From contig JBFMBP010000037.1 of NCBI GenBank assembly GCA_040755155.1, forward strand, positions 62,001 to 126,000: 64,000 nt of DNA, written 5' to 3'. The notes under the pieces are model-generated. The model ran no database searches. It was not told where the DNA came from and saw only the letters and a program-made list of their open reading frames with translations. Origin of the DNA: Candidatus Omnitrophota bacterium. GTDB lineage: Bacteria > Hinthialibacterota > Hinthialibacteria > Hinthialibacterales > Hinthialibacteraceae. Positions within the stretch are counted from its first letter, which is position 1; each line of letters starts with the position of its first letter. Shown one piece after another: positions 46,240 to 54,864 of the stretch. Made by a program: the position numbers and the translations under genes.

Positions 46240-47508
46240 TCAAAACCCCATTTGATGCCGAAACAGGTCCTCGTAGGTTTCACGCCGACGGATCAGCCAA
46301 TGACGTTCGCCCTCCGCCATCGCTTCGGCGGGCATTACTCTTCCGTTATACCGCGATGCCATAGCAAAACCGTAAGCGCCCGCCGAGCAGATCGCCAATA
46401 AATCGCCGGGCTGGCAAGGGGGTAAGGGGCGCTGTTTGCCGAACACGTCGCTCGACTCGCAAATCGGTCCCGCAACATCCACCAATTCCTGTTCCTCTCC
46501 GGAAAGCCGAACGGGAACGATTTCATGATAAGCTCCATATATTGCAGGCCGCGCCAAATCGTTCATGGCAGCGTCGACGATAATAAACGTCCGGTCCGCC
46601 GTCCGCTTGACGTACAACACGCGGCATACGATGACTCCCGCGTTGCCGACGATGGAGCGTCCCGGCTCCAGGATCAGCGTCGCGCCGGACGAGCGGATCT
46701 TTTCGCGGACTTTGGCGGCGTATTCTTCGGGAAGATCGGGATTTTCGCTTTGATATTGAATGCCCAATCCGCCCCCCAAATCGAGACGCGATATCTCGAT
46801 TCCCGCGCCGCGCAAGGCATTCTTCAACTCCAGCAGCCGGTCGAGCGCTTGCAAGAGCGGCGTTGCGTCTTGCAGGGAAGAGCCGATATGGGATGAGATA
46901 CCCATAATTTCAATGCCCTTCATCTTGGCGGCTTTTCGATAAAGTTCGACGGCGGATTCCCAAAAAATCCCGAATTTATGTTCACGCAAGCCGGTAGTGA
47001 TTTTGGGATGCGTCTTGGCGTCGATGTCGGGATTGACTCGAAAAGAAACCGGTGCGCGTTTTTGAACTTCCTGCGCCAGGCGATCGATCGTCTCCAGCTC
47101 CGGTTCGGATTCCACGTTGAACATCAGGATGCCCGCCCGTAACGCTTCTCGGATTTCCTCATCCGTCTTTCCCACGCCGGAATAGATCATGCGATCGGCG
47201 GGGATTCCGGAGCGCAGAGCCAACGCCAATTCGCCGCCTGAGGTCAAATCCGCTCCCGATCCCGCCTGGGCCAACGTATGCAGGATCGCCTGATTTCCAT
47301 TGGCTTTCACGGCGAAAGCGACAAGATGGGGAAGACCGTCCAAACCGCGCCGGTAGCCGTTGAAGGCATCCAGAATTGCGTTTTGAGAATAAACGTAGGT
47401 AGGCGTTCCGTAAGATTGGGCGATCTCACGCAATAGTACGTTTTCTACAAATAGTTCGTTTCCCCGGTATTGAAAAAACCGGGAATGGGTTTCGTAAGCC
47501 GATGTCAT
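46240..47508 (-). CDS. lysA: Diaminopimelate decarboxylase
   Basis: 422 residues. Last step of lysine synthesis: meso-diaminopimelate to L-lysine, PLP-dependent. Seen: TPTYVYSQNAI, FAVKANGNQAIL with the PLP lysine (KANGN), GSGADLTSGGELALAL, HIGSSLQD (about 204), LDLGGGLGIQY (about 238), EPGRSIVGNAG and CESSDVFGKQRPLPPC near the C-terminus with the catalytic Cys. Its ATG lies five bases after the stop of the gene at 47514-48770, and its AAGG site lies inside that gene, so translation is coupled. Confidence 0.95.
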   Translation of the reverse strand: MTSAYETHSRFFQYRGNELFVENVLLREIAQSYGTPTYVYSQNAILDAFNGYRRGLDGLPHLVAFAVKANGNQAILHTLAQAGSGADLTSGGELALALRSGIPADRMIYSGVGKTDEEIREALRAGILMFNVESEPELETIDRLAQEVQKRAPVSFRVNPDIDAKTHPKITTGLREHKFGIFWESAVELYRKAAKMKGIEIMGISSHIGSSLQDATPLLQALDRLLELKNALRGAGIEISRLDLGGGLGIQYQSENPDLPEEYAAKVREKIRSSGATLILEPGRSIVGNAGVIVCRVLYVKRTADRTFIIVDAAMNDLARPAIYGAYHEIVPVRLSGEEQELVDVAGPICESSDVFGKQRPLPPCQPGDLLAICSAGAYGFAMASRYNGRVMPAEAMAEGERHWLIRRRETYEDLFRHQMGF

Positions 47509-47513
47509 TCGAT

Positions 47514-48770
47514 TTAACCTTCTACTAGGAGATCTCCAGCCGGTTCTTCCTCGCCGCGAATAATCCGTTGAACGCGTTTCAAGCGAACCTTATTTTTCTG
47601 GATGTTCATCATGTTGGCCGCTTTGGCCAGGGTGGAGCCGTCGCGCAGATTGCAATGGAAGATGGCGTCATCGTCGAGCGACAAGCCTAATTGAATATTG
47701 AAATTGAGGTAATGATTGAGGATTTTGGCCCGCTCCAGGGATATGTAGGAACGCTCCATATTCCCGCCGATGCCCTCGGTGAGAAAGCAGGATTTGATAT
47801 ACCGGCTGAAAGCATTGTGGCCTTTCGTATATTCGTAGAGTTGCAAGGAAAACGAAGCGGGCAGCACGGTAATGAATTGTCCCAGCTTCTCCTTGCACCA
47901 GATCATCTTATCCAAAGCCTTATCCGAAGACCATTCATCGACGAAAAGCGTCGCGATCCGGTCGGAAACGATAAGCGCATGCGGTTGGTTGATGCTTTCG
48001 TCCAACTTTAAATTGACGACTCGCGCCCGGTCGAAATAGAGATTGAGCTCAGAAATTAGATCGAAAAGAATGCACAATCCTTCCCGCACCGTCCACATCA
48101 GCATCCGGTAGCGCTCGATGCCCATGTCGAACCAACGGTCGCACATGTTATAGACGGTCTCCATATAAACGTCCCAACGGGGCGTTTGCTCTTTTCTCAG
48201 AATCACTTTCACGACGTCGATCAACCGCCGCAAGCGTTTCAACTTCCACAACGCCTCGCGGGTATTGATGTTTTTCTCCGTCTCCCATAGAAAGAAATCC
48301 TGAAGAAAACTACTGCAGAGCAAATCGAGCACGCGAGAAATATTGAAGAAGCGGATTTCACCTGTGGAGGGATACTGAATATTCAATTTTTTGCCCATCA
48401 CCCACTGAGGCTGAAGCAAACAATCGAATTTGGGAAGGTTTTCCAGCAGCTTCTGATCCACGGAAACAAAATCTTCGTCCACCAGGTTTCGCGTTCCGAT
48501 GGTTTTAAGCACTTGGTCGAATTTGAGATTGTATTCGTCGCAGGTTTCAGCGTCGTAAACGACGATTAGTTTGATTTGCGAGATCGAATGGCCGAAAGTA
48601 ATCTCGTCCATGTATACCGATAAGAGACCCGCCAGCCGCTGCGCCTCGCGGATCATATCCTGCATGAGGAGCTTATAGCCTTCTTCGCTGACGTAAACCG
48701 GCTCATTGGAAAAAGAGTAGCACTCTTTTCCATGCTTCCCGATGATTTCTGCGCAGACGTTCTGATCCAT
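47514..48770 (-). CDS. Unknown protein coupled to lysA
   Basis: 418 residues from the ATG at 48770; a TTG four codons earlier is possible. No signal or membrane segment. Rich in Leu, aromatic and charged residues. Near the N-terminus EITFGHSISQIKLIVVYDAET loosely recalls the GS...D-hydrophobic strand of nucleotidyltransferase folds, but the second carboxylate is not clear. The middle (about 150-250) is helical with several Trp/Tyr. The C-terminus ends in a helix-turn-helix-like stretch (GSTLAKAANMMNIQKNKVRLK) and EEEPAGDLLVEG. I do not recognise the family. Five-base spacing to lysA implies a shared transcript. Confidence 0.65.
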   Translation of the reverse strand: MDQNVCAEIIGKHGKECYSFSNEPVYVSEEGYKLLMQDMIREAQRLAGLLSVYMDEITFGHSISQIKLIVVYDAETCDEYNLKFDQVLKTIGTRNLVDEDFVSVDQKLLENLPKFDCLLQPQWVMGKKLNIQYPSTGEIRFFNISRVLDLLCSSFLQDFFLWETEKNINTREALWKLKRLRRLIDVVKVILRKEQTPRWDVYMETVYNMCDRWFDMGIERYRMLMWTVREGLCILFDLISELNLYFDRARVVNLKLDESINQPHALIVSDRIATLFVDEWSSDKALDKMIWCKEKLGQFITVLPASFSLQLYEYTKGHNAFSRYIKSCFLTEGIGGNMERSYISLERAKILNHYLNFNIQLGLSLDDDAIFHCNLRDGSTLAKAANMMNIQKNKVRLKRVQRIIRGEEEPAGDLLVEG

Positions 48771-49268
48771 GATCTCCAGCAATTGTCCGTTATCGCCCTA
48801 TTATGTTTTGTTTATAACGGATTCCCGTCGAACATGCAAGGTTCATAACCGTTTGGTTTCAAAGTAGTTTGCAATTTTCTCCGCCAAAACCGCATTTTTC
48901 TCGTTTCCCCTCCGCCGGCTAAGCGTTTTTCGCCGGTTCGCCGCGAATCCGCCTTTGATCCAGTTGCAGGGATTCCCAAGTTTTCAACATATCGTTAAAC
49001 TTATAACTAATCGTAGAGATTGCCGGGCGATTCATCGCGGCGCCTAGCGCCCGTTTCGCCGCCCTCTCCCAAATCTCGGCGACCGCTTCTATCATATTGT
49101 TTTCTTATTATCGATTCAATAATGAAATCGTTTTTTTACGTTTCTTTTCGCAAATACGGACATTTTTCAATCTTGAATCCATGAAAACAAGCCAATGAGA
49201 CTTACTCCTATACAGGAACCGGGGTTTGTTTTCATAACAATAATTTTAGACAAAGGAGCAAGATATCG
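48771..49268. other. Intergenic region upstream of the aldolase gene
   Basis: About 500 bases between divergent units. It holds a possible 58-codon minus-strand frame (48919-49095), AT-rich stretches near 49095-49150 where promoters are likely, and the AAAGGAG site of the aldolase gene at its end. No further gene seen. Confidence 0.4.
48919..49095 (-). CDS. Possible small protein (58 residues), unknown
   Basis: A frame from ATG at 49095 to TAG at 48919. The predicted product starts MIEAVAEIWERAAKRALG and contains ISYKFNDMLKTWESLQLDQR; it is amphipathic and basic, with composition like a real protein. Ribosome-binding site is weak (AAGAAAAC). It lies in the same direction as, and 148 bases before, the unknown gene coupled to lysA. 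It may be chance. Confidence 0.3.
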   Translation of the reverse strand: MIEAVAEIWERAAKRALGAAMNRPAISTISYKFNDMLKTWESLQLDQRRIRGEPAKNA

Positions 49269-50309
49269 ATGCCTCTGATTCCTATGAGAGTAATGCTAGA
49301 CCATGCCGCCGAAAACGGTTATGGCGTCGCCGCTTTCAATGTCAACAACATGGAGCAAATCCAAGCGATTATGGCGGCGGCGGTGGAAACCAATTCCCCG
49401 GTCATCATTCAGGCCAGCCGGGGCGCCCGCAAGTATACTAACGATAATTATCTTCGTCATCTCATGATCGCAGCGGCGGAACTGCATCCCAATATTCCTA
49501 TCGTCATGCACCAAGACCACGGCAACAGCCCCGCCACCTGCCAATCCGCCATCGAATACGGCTTCACCAGCGTCATGATGGACGGTTCGCTGAAAGAAGA
49601 CGGCAAGACGCCAGCCACATTCGAATACAATTGCGAAACCACAAAGAAAGTCGTCGATCTGGCCCACGCCAAAGGCGTCAGCGTCGAGGGCGAGTTGGGC
49701 TGCTTGGGCAGTCTGGAAACCGGCAAAGGCGATAAAGAAGACGGTCATGGATTTGAAGGCAAACTGGACAAAGGGAGCCTGCTCACCGATCCCGACCAAG
49801 CCGTCGATTTCGTCGCCCAAACCGGCGTCGACGCGTTGGCCGTCGCCATCGGCACCAGCCACGGCGCCTACAAGTTCACCCGTAAACCCACCGGCGACAT
49901 TCTAGCCATCAGCCGCATCGAGGAAATCCACAAAAAACTCCCCAACACCCATCTTGTCATGCACGGCTCCTCTTCCGTTCCCGAAGCATTGGTGGACCTT
50001 ATCAACCAATACGGCGGCGGCATCAAGAAAGCCTACGGCGTGCCGGTGGAAGAAATCCAACGCGGCATCAAGCACGGCGTCCGCAAGATCAACGTTGACA
50101 CCGACAACCGTCTTGCCATGACCGGCGCCATCCGCAAAGTCTTCGCGGAGAACAACGCCGAGTTCGATCCGCGCGGATACCTCGGACCTGCGCGCGCAGC
50201 CATGCAGGAAGTCTGCAAAGCCCGCATGATCGCTTTCGGCCAGGCTGGCTACGCTGACAAAATCAAAATGGTTACCTTGGTCGATATGGCCGCCCAATAC
50301 AAGAAATAA
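49269..50309 (+). CDS. fba: Class II fructose-bisphosphate aldolase
   Basis: 346 residues. Zn-dependent aldolase of glycolysis/gluconeogenesis. Seen: [27 protein letters not shown] (catalytic Asp and Zn His, about 81-88), [21 protein letters not shown] (Glu/Gly Zn region), [11 protein letters not shown] with Zn His, [10 protein letters not shown] with Zn His (about 229), and [17 protein letters not shown] for phosphate binding. The length and the [13 protein letters not shown] insert match the longer subtype often named for Calvin-cycle use. A strong AAAGGAG precedes the ATG; a good terminator follows. Confidence 0.96.
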   Translation: MPLIPMRVMLDHAAENGYGVAAFNVNNMEQIQAIMAAAVETNSPVIIQASRGARKYTNDNYLRHLMIAAAELHPNIPIVMHQDHGNSPATCQSAIEYGFTSVMMDGSLKEDGKTPATFEYNCETTKKVVDLAHAKGVSVEGELGCLGSLETGKGDKEDGHGFEGKLDKGSLLTDPDQAVDFVAQTGVDALAVAIGTSHGAYKFTRKPTGDILAISRIEEIHKKLPNTHLVMHGSSSVPEALVDLINQYGGGIKKAYGVPVEEIQRGIKHGVRKINVDTDNRLAMTGAIRKVFAENNAEFDPRGYLGPARAAMQEVCKARMIAFGQAGYADKIKMVTLVDMAAQYKK

Positions 50310-50330
50310 TTATCCTTTTTTTCCAACAAA

Positions 50331-50372
50331 CAGGCCGCGCCTATTGCTGCGCGGCCTGTTGCGTTTTTTTTC
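50331..50372 (+). terminator. Rho-independent terminator of the aldolase gene
   Basis: CAGGCCGCGC and GCGCGGCCTG, perfect 10-bp stem with an 8-base loop, followed by TTGCGTTTTTTTTC. It starts 22 bases after the stop codon. Confidence 0.92.
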
Positions 50373-50475
50373 TTATTTCGCGTTCAATAGGTAATATGAA
50401 ATATCTTATAGTTTGAGGCAATGGCTGTGGAAAGGATGGGAAAGCGAACCTCCTGGCGAACCATGGCATCAATAC

Positions 50476-50548
50476 GGCTCAGCAGGATCTTCGCCCTCCC
50501 TTTTTGATTGGTATGAGAATCCTGGGAGGGCGAATCTCCTGATGAACC
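50476..50548. repeat. Imperfect palindrome GGCTCAGCAGGA...GGGAGGGCGAATC
   Basis: 25-bp arms (50476-50500 and 50524-50548) matching at about 21 positions around a 23-base centre. The right arm recurs, reversed, at 54474-54498 with 24 of 25 identical. The 50373-50800 gap around it shows no credible gene. Confidence 0.7.
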
Positions 50549-50800
50549 GCCCACCAGTAGTTCGCAGCCTATATCAGGCAGAAACTGATGTTTCTCATAG
50601 ACATTGGCGGGGTGAGCCTCGCTTTATCCACCCTGCAATTCATGAGGAATTTCAGAAGAGAAACATGGAAAGGAAATGCGAAATGCCTTAGCATTGCCGC
50701 CCTGGTTTATATTTTTTGGGGGGAATTGCAAAAAAGGCGAATCTATGGAAAAATGACTATCACGCTTAACATGCAGTCTGTAAATTTTTCCCATAGGTAA

Positions 50801-51823
50801 ATGTTCATGATCAAGCCTCGCCTCGCCGTAACGATGGGCGATCCCGCCGGCGTAGGACCGGAAATCATCGCCAAAGCTTTGAGCCATTCCGAAACTTTGT
50901 TGCATTGCCAACCGGTGATTGTGGGTTCGAAGCGCGTCCTCGAACGCGCCTTTCAATTCGCCCAAACCTCATTTCCCTATCAAACGTGGAGCAACGGCAA
51001 TCTTCCCGACTCCTGGCCAGGAGTCGCCCTTTTCAACGACGAGGAGCGTCTGTGCGACGCGATTCCCTTGGCTCAAGTGGACGCCGTTTGCGGCGATTGC
51101 GCTTACGCCTGGCTGGTGCGCGCCATCCAATGGGCGAAAGAGAAACAAATCGACGCCATCGTTACCGCTCCCTTGCATAAAGAAGCGTTGAATCAGGCGG
51201 GACATCATTACGCCGGCCATACGGAAATTCTAGCCGATGAAACCGGCGTCAAGGATTTCAGCCTTATGTTAATATCGGGACGCTTCCGCGTTACGCACGT
51301 TACATGCCATGTCGCCATAAAAGACGTTTCTTCTTTTATTACCCAAGAGCGCGTCGCCTGCGTTATACGTCTGTTCGACGCAGCTCTGACGCGCATCGAC
51401 GGCAAGCGTCCCATCATCGCCGTCTGCTCCCTCAATCCTCATGCGGGCGAAGGCGGCCTGTTCGGACGCGAAGAGATCGACGCCATTCGCCCCGCCATCG
51501 CGCAATGCTCGGCGGAAGGGATAACGGCCTACGGCCCCTATCCGCCCGATTCCATCTATCCCCAGCTGGCGGGCGGCAAATTCGACGGCGTCGTCGCCAT
51601 GTACCACGACCAGGGGCACATTCCCTTCAAAATGTCTAACTTCGCCTTCGATCCCCATACCCAGGAATGGAAAACCGTCGCGGGCGTGAACGTAACGCTG
51701 GGTTTGCCCATCATCCGAACCTCCGTCGATCACGGCACCGCCTTCGATCTGGCGGGAACCGGCAAAGCTTCCGAACGCTCGCTATTGGACGCCATCGACG
51801 CGGCGGTTAAACTGGCGGGATGA
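50801..51823 (+). CDS. pdxA: 4-hydroxythreonine-4-phosphate dehydrogenase
   Basis: 340 residues. NAD-dependent step of the DXP-dependent vitamin B6 route. Seen: LAVTMGDPAGVGPEIIAKAL start, VTAPLHKEALNQAGHHYAGHTEIL with a metal-binding His, VTHVTCHVAIKDV, CSLNPHAGEGGLFGREE with the second metal His, DGVVAMYHDQGHIPFK with the third, and NVTLGLPIIRTSVDHGTAFDLAGTG at the end. Two close ATGs (50801, 50807) are possible starts. No other pdx gene is adjacent. Confidence 0.95.
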   Translation: MFMIKPRLAVTMGDPAGVGPEIIAKALSHSETLLHCQPVIVGSKRVLERAFQFAQTSFPYQTWSNGNLPDSWPGVALFNDEERLCDAIPLAQVDAVCGDCAYAWLVRAIQWAKEKQIDAIVTAPLHKEALNQAGHHYAGHTEILADETGVKDFSLMLISGRFRVTHVTCHVAIKDVSSFITQERVACVIRLFDAALTRIDGKRPIIAVCSLNPHAGEGGLFGREEIDAIRPAIAQCSAEGITAYGPYPPDSIYPQLAGGKFDGVVAMYHDQGHIPFKMSNFAFDPHTQEWKTVAGVNVTLGLPIIRTSVDHGTAFDLAGTGKASERSLLDAIDAAVKLAG

Positions 51824-51922
51824 GAAATAATTCCATTCATTGAATATCAAAAACAATATTTCTTTCAATATAAATTCTGTTTTTTTCAATAATCTCATTT
51901 GAAGCAAGGAAAAGCATTGTAA

Positions 51923-52171
51923 AAGATTCGTTGGACATCGCATGCCCTTCAAAAAATCGCCTATCGCGACATCGAGAGGGCGGAAGTAGAAAAGACGCTC
52001 CAGCATCCGGAATATCGCGTTGAAGGAGATTTACAACGTATGATTCTTATGCGGCGATATTATGATACACTATTACAATAGGAGATGTTGCTTCGCGCCG
52101 TTATCAAAGAGACTGATCGGGAAATTACGGTTATTACCGTATATAAAACATCCCGAATTGAATACTATTAA
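51923..52171 (+). pseudogene. Broken DUF4258 gene
   Basis: One frame reads IRWTSHALQKIAYRDIERAE, continuing with a VEKTL..PEYRVEGDLQ stretch, then LMRRYYDTLLQ, an in-frame TAG (52079-52081), and ITVITVYKTSRIEYY to TAA at 52169. The HA...R.I....V....P pattern and final ITVY.TSRI..Y are the DUF4258 signature. There is no start codon after the TAA at 51920-51922. DUF4258 proteins commonly sit beside DUF2283 or YgiT-type proteins as likely toxins. This copy is inactive unless the stop is read through. Confidence 0.75.
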
Positions 52172-52184
52172 AAGGTTTATAACC

Positions 52185-52382
52185 ATGAAAGTCACTTATG
52201 ATCGCGAAACCGACTCTCTGACTATCTACTTTCGAGAAGTCCCGGTAAAGGAAAGCGATGAATTGCGTCCGGGCGTCATCGCCGATTTGGGATATGATAA
52301 CGAAATTGTCAGCCTTGAGATTTTAAGGGCGTCGAAAGTCGTTCAAAACACCAAAGAATTTCAGTTCGCTATTAGCGAATAG
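52185..52382 (+). CDS. DUF2283 protein (putative antitoxin partner of DUF4258)
   Basis: 65 residues from the ATG at 52185; a longer open frame upstream is the shadow of the broken gene. MKVTYDRETDSLTIYFRE, ELRPGVIADLGYDNEIVSLEIL and FAISE are the usual DUF2283 stretches (YD...D.L.I.., G...D.....+..G.EIL). It starts 13 bases after the broken DUF4258 frame. DUF4258-DUF2283 pairs are frequent and are thought to be toxin-antitoxin-like, though I do not know of direct proof. Here the antitoxin-side gene is intact while its partner is not. Confidence 0.85.
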   Translation: MKVTYDRETDSLTIYFREVPVKESDELRPGVIADLGYDNEIVSLEILRASKVVQNTKEFQFAISE

Positions 52383-52410
52383 CGCAATGCGCAAGTTTCT
52401 ATTGAAATAA

Positions 52411-52563
52411 GAGGTTCTTGCAAAAATGGTATAATTTTCTTTTCAATTCTCCTCCCAAGCTTGGGGGGAGTTAGAGGGGGGTTGATTTTGTTAGACTTAT
52501 CTCAACACCCTCCTAACCTCCCCCAAGCTTGGGGGAGGAATAATATAGTTTTGCAAGAGGCTC
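52411..52563. mobile_element. MITE-like palindromic element, copy 2 (inside the toxin-antitoxin island)
   Basis: 153 bp. Terminal inverted repeats GAGGTTCTTGCAAAA (52411-52425) and TTTTGCAAGAGGCTC (52549-52563), 13 of 15 matching. Inner arms CTCCTCCCAAGCTTGGGG and CCCCAAGCTTGGGGGAGG. ATAA on both sides may be a target duplication, though the surroundings are A/T-rich. It is the reverse complement of 10000-10153 along its length. Confidence 0.82.
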
Positions 52564-52809
52564 ATAAAAATAATCATATTCCAATGCCATATTTGCGGAT
52601 CGACGGAATGCCGCGATGGGACGGCGCAGGAAATTTTCATGATCGGAGAACATCCGGCGTTGGTGGAAAATATCCCGGCTCGAATCTGTCTCCGATGCGG
52701 CGAACCTGTTTTTAGCAGCGATACCACGGAAAACATCCGCCAATTGATTCATGGAAACGCGCAGCCGGTAAAATCCATGACGATGGACGTATTTGAATAT
52801 GTTTCATGA
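52564..52809 (+). pseudogene. YgiT-type (MqsA-like) zinc-finger gene, start lost next to the MITE
   Basis: The frame directly after the MITE reads FQCHICGSTECRDG, IGEHPALVENIPARICLRCG and ends VKSMTMDVFEYVS (TGA 52807). Two Cys pairs (CxxC at 52585-52596 and CLRCG) with VENIPARIC between them fit the YgiT-type zinc finger of MqsA-like antitoxins. No ATG, GTG or TTG exists between the upstream TAG (in the MITE end) and the first Cys; the only ATG is internal. The MITE boundary is seven codons before the first Cys, so its insertion probably removed the start. Expression from a rare start codon cannot be excluded. Confidence 0.7.
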
Positions 52810-52882
52810 TTTTACAAACCCATCCTGCGAGATTGATATTATTTCGTATAAATGAGATTTTAACGCATGGAGAAAATTAACA

Positions 52883-53098
52883 ATGAAACGTACTTTTACC
52901 GCCTATGTAGAATGGGACGAGGAAACGAAATTATATATTGGAATCGTGCCGGGCATTCCAGGCGCCCATACCGAGGGAGCGACATTGGACGAGCTGAATC
53001 ATAACCTGAAAGAAGTGCTCGAACTCTGCCTGGAGGAATTAAGCGACGAATACATTCCCCAGTTTGTAGGCCTTCAACAAATTGAAGTCGCCTTTTGA
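52883..53098 (+). CDS. hicB: HicB-family antitoxin
   Basis: 71 residues. FTAYVEWDEETKLYIGIVPGIPGAHTEG and TLDELNHNLKEVLELCLEE give the HicB partial RNase-H-like fold (V..D......VP..PG....G.T..E...N..E...L). It lacks the C-terminal DNA-binding domain of longer HicB proteins. It neutralises HicA by binding. The stop overlaps the toxin's TTG start (TTGA), giving antitoxin-first coupling. Confidence 0.9.
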   Translation: MKRTFTAYVEWDEETKLYIGIVPGIPGAHTEGATLDELNHNLKEVLELCLEELSDEYIPQFVGLQQIEVAF

Positions 53099-53322
53099 GC
53101 CGGTTGCCCATACTCAAACTCAGAACAATGGATCGCGCATTGCGCGAATTGGATTTTGTTCCCACACGTCAAAAAGGAAGTCACGTTTTCTATCGGCATC
53201 CGGATGGCCGAACTACATCGGTTCCGAATCACCCCGGACGCGATATCCCACGGTCTTTATTGCGAGAAATTTTACGGGAAATCGAAATATCACCCGATCA
53301 GCTCATTGATATTTTGAAGTGA
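53095..53322 (+). CDS. hicA: HicA mRNA interferase toxin
   Basis: 75 residues with a TTG start at 53095 overlapping the hicB stop; an internal ATG at 53128 would remove the first strand/helix and is less likely. KLRTMDRALRELDFVPTRQK, GSHVFYRHPDGRTTSVPNHP (catalytic His in GSH) and GRDIPRSLLREILREIEIS match HicA closely. HicA has a dsRBD-like fold and cuts mRNAs to halt growth. The pair appears intact. Confidence 0.92.
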   Translation: MSRLPILKLRTMDRALRELDFVPTRQKGSHVFYRHPDGRTTSVPNHPGRDIPRSLLREILREIEISPDQLIDILK

Positions 53323-53438
53323 GTAAAAAAGGAAACCACTCGACCAAGCATACCTTTGTCAAAAACAGACCTATTCGTATGATAATACATACATTATTCC
53401 AATTTACCTTAAAGGTATTTGACTGTTATTAACATCCT

Positions 53439-54467
53439 ATGGAAAACAATCCCCCGCATCGCCTCATCGATCCCAAACTCGAAGCCGCAGAGACGGAAGA
53501 CGCCGCCAGCCTTCGTCCTCAGCAACTTACCTATTTCATCGGCCAGGAAGAAGCTAAAAGAAAACTCGCCATCTGCATCGCCGCCGCCGTGAAGCGGGGA
53601 GAGGCGCTGGATCATGTGCTTCTCTCCGGACCGCCGGGATTGGGGAAAACCACGCTGGCTCATATCGTCTCCCAGGAAATGGGCGTGGGAATCCGCGCCA
53701 CGGCGGGGCCGGTGATCGAACGTAAAGCCGATCTGGCGGGCATCCTCACGGAATTGCAGCCGGGCGACGTCCTCTTTATCGACGAGATTCACCGCCTGAA
53801 CCGAGTGGTGGAAGAATGCCTTTATCCGGCGATGGAGGATTTCTTTTTCGACATTATGATCGGCGAAGGGCCGCACGCCAAATCGGTCAAAATCGACCTG
53901 CCCCATTTCACGCTTGTTGGCGCCACGACGCGGTCGGGCATGTTGACCGGCCCGTTGCGCGACCGCTTCGGGATTCAGTGCCGTCTCAATTTTTACGAAA
54001 CGGAAGACATTTATCAAATTCTCCTGCGCTCCGCCCGCATTCTTAACATCCCTTACGATCCGGATGGGCTGGCGGAATTGTCCAACCGTTCCCGCCGCAC
54101 GCCGCGCGTCGCCAACCGGCTGCTGCGGCGCGTTCGGGATTACGCCCAGGTGAAGGCGGATGGGAAAATCACTCCCGCCGTAGCCAAGGAAGCTTTGGAG
54201 ATGCTGGGCATCGACGCCGCCGGGCTGGATCAGATGGACCGCATGATCCTCTCCACTATCGCAGAAAAATTCGGCGGCGGCCCTGTAGGGCTGAAAACCA
54301 TCGCCATCGCGCTGGGCGAAGATGAGGCCACATTGGAAGAGGTTTACGAACCGTTTCTCATCCAGGAAGGCTTTCTTAACCGCACGCCGATGGGGCGCGT
54401 GCTTTCCCGCCTTGCTTACGAACATATCGGCGTCCATCCGCCGAAGGATCATTCCATGCTTTTTTGA
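53439..54467 (+). CDS. ruvB: Holliday junction branch migration ATPase RuvB
   Basis: 342 residues. Hexameric AAA+ motor that drives branch migration with RuvA. Seen: [19 protein letters not shown], Walker [10 protein letters not shown] (about 64-72), [11 protein letters not shown] Walker [20 protein letters not shown] sensor/arginine-finger region, [15 protein letters not shown] and the C-terminal winged helix with [11 protein letters not shown] and RTPMGRVLS. No ruvA or ruvC nearby. No clear ribosome-binding site precedes the ATG. Confidence 0.97.
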   Translation: MENNPPHRLIDPKLEAAETEDAASLRPQQLTYFIGQEEAKRKLAICIAAAVKRGEALDHVLLSGPPGLGKTTLAHIVSQEMGVGIRATAGPVIERKADLAGILTELQPGDVLFIDEIHRLNRVVEECLYPAMEDFFFDIMIGEGPHAKSVKIDLPHFTLVGATTRSGMLTGPLRDRFGIQCRLNFYETEDIYQILLRSARILNIPYDPDGLAELSNRSRRTPRVANRLLRRVRDYAQVKADGKITPAVAKEALEMLGIDAAGLDQMDRMILSTIAEKFGGGPVGLKTIAIALGEDEATLEEVYEPFLIQEGFLNRTPMGRVLSRLAYEHIGVHPPKDHSMLF

Positions 54468-54473
54468 AAGGGA

Positions 54474-54553
54474 GGCTCATCAGGAGATTCGCCCTCCCCG
54501 TATTCGTATTTTAACAATAAGACGGGTGGCAAGGGCAAGGTTTTTCCTGCCCT
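54474..54553. repeat. Two dispersed repeat pieces after ruvB
   Basis: 54474-54498 (GGCTCATCAGGAGATTCGCC and CTCCC) matches an arm of 50476-50548. 54524-54553 (GGGTGGCAAGGGCAAGG with CCTGCCCT) matches 44206-44239. The 54468-54929 gap is filled almost wholly by repeats and has no gene. Confidence 0.65.
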
Positions 54554-54611
54554 GCGATTTCCCCATCCTCCTCATTTCTTTTCTGAAACACTTTTTGTAA
54601 GCGTTATTAGT

Positions 54612-54668
54612 GGGTAAAGCAGGCGTCTCGCCTGCAATAGGATGACAGGCGAGACGCCTGTTTTACCC
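54612..54668. repeat. Palindrome with 24-bp arms, copy 2
   Basis: GGGTAAAGCAGGCGTCTCGC opens the left arm; the right arm differs from a perfect complement at two positions. Left arm identical to that at 17630-17653. Confidence 0.8.
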
Positions 54669-54726
54669 AGTTTCTTCCCGATTTAGCCCGCGATCCGCGT
54701 GTGGGATGCTCTTATGAAATACCAGA

Positions 54727-54864
54727 GTAGAAGAGGCTTACAGCCTCTTGAAAGGAGAAACAAAGAGCCAGGATGGCTCTTCTACATTTCTTCCTGCTTT
54801 CTTCGAGAACCTTTCCTCGGTAAGAGATCATCATTCATCACTCATCATTCATCATTCCTCATTG
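54727..54864. repeat. Palindromic element and simple ATCATC repeat before glcF
   Basis: GTAGAAGAGGC (54727-54737) and GGCTCTTCTAC (54775-54785) are near-complementary ends, 10 of 11. From 54827 to 54864 runs ATCATCATTCATCA and similar, the reverse complement type of the simple repeat found just after glcF. Confidence 0.6.

Noticed and set aside
52461-52715. 84-codon plus-strand frame across the MITE
   Set aside because: It runs in a different frame from the zinc-finger gene and reads through repeat arms; no family match.
53409-54452. 347-codon minus-strand frame opposite ruvB
   Set aside because: RuvB on the plus strand is certain; the other strand is a composition-driven open frame.
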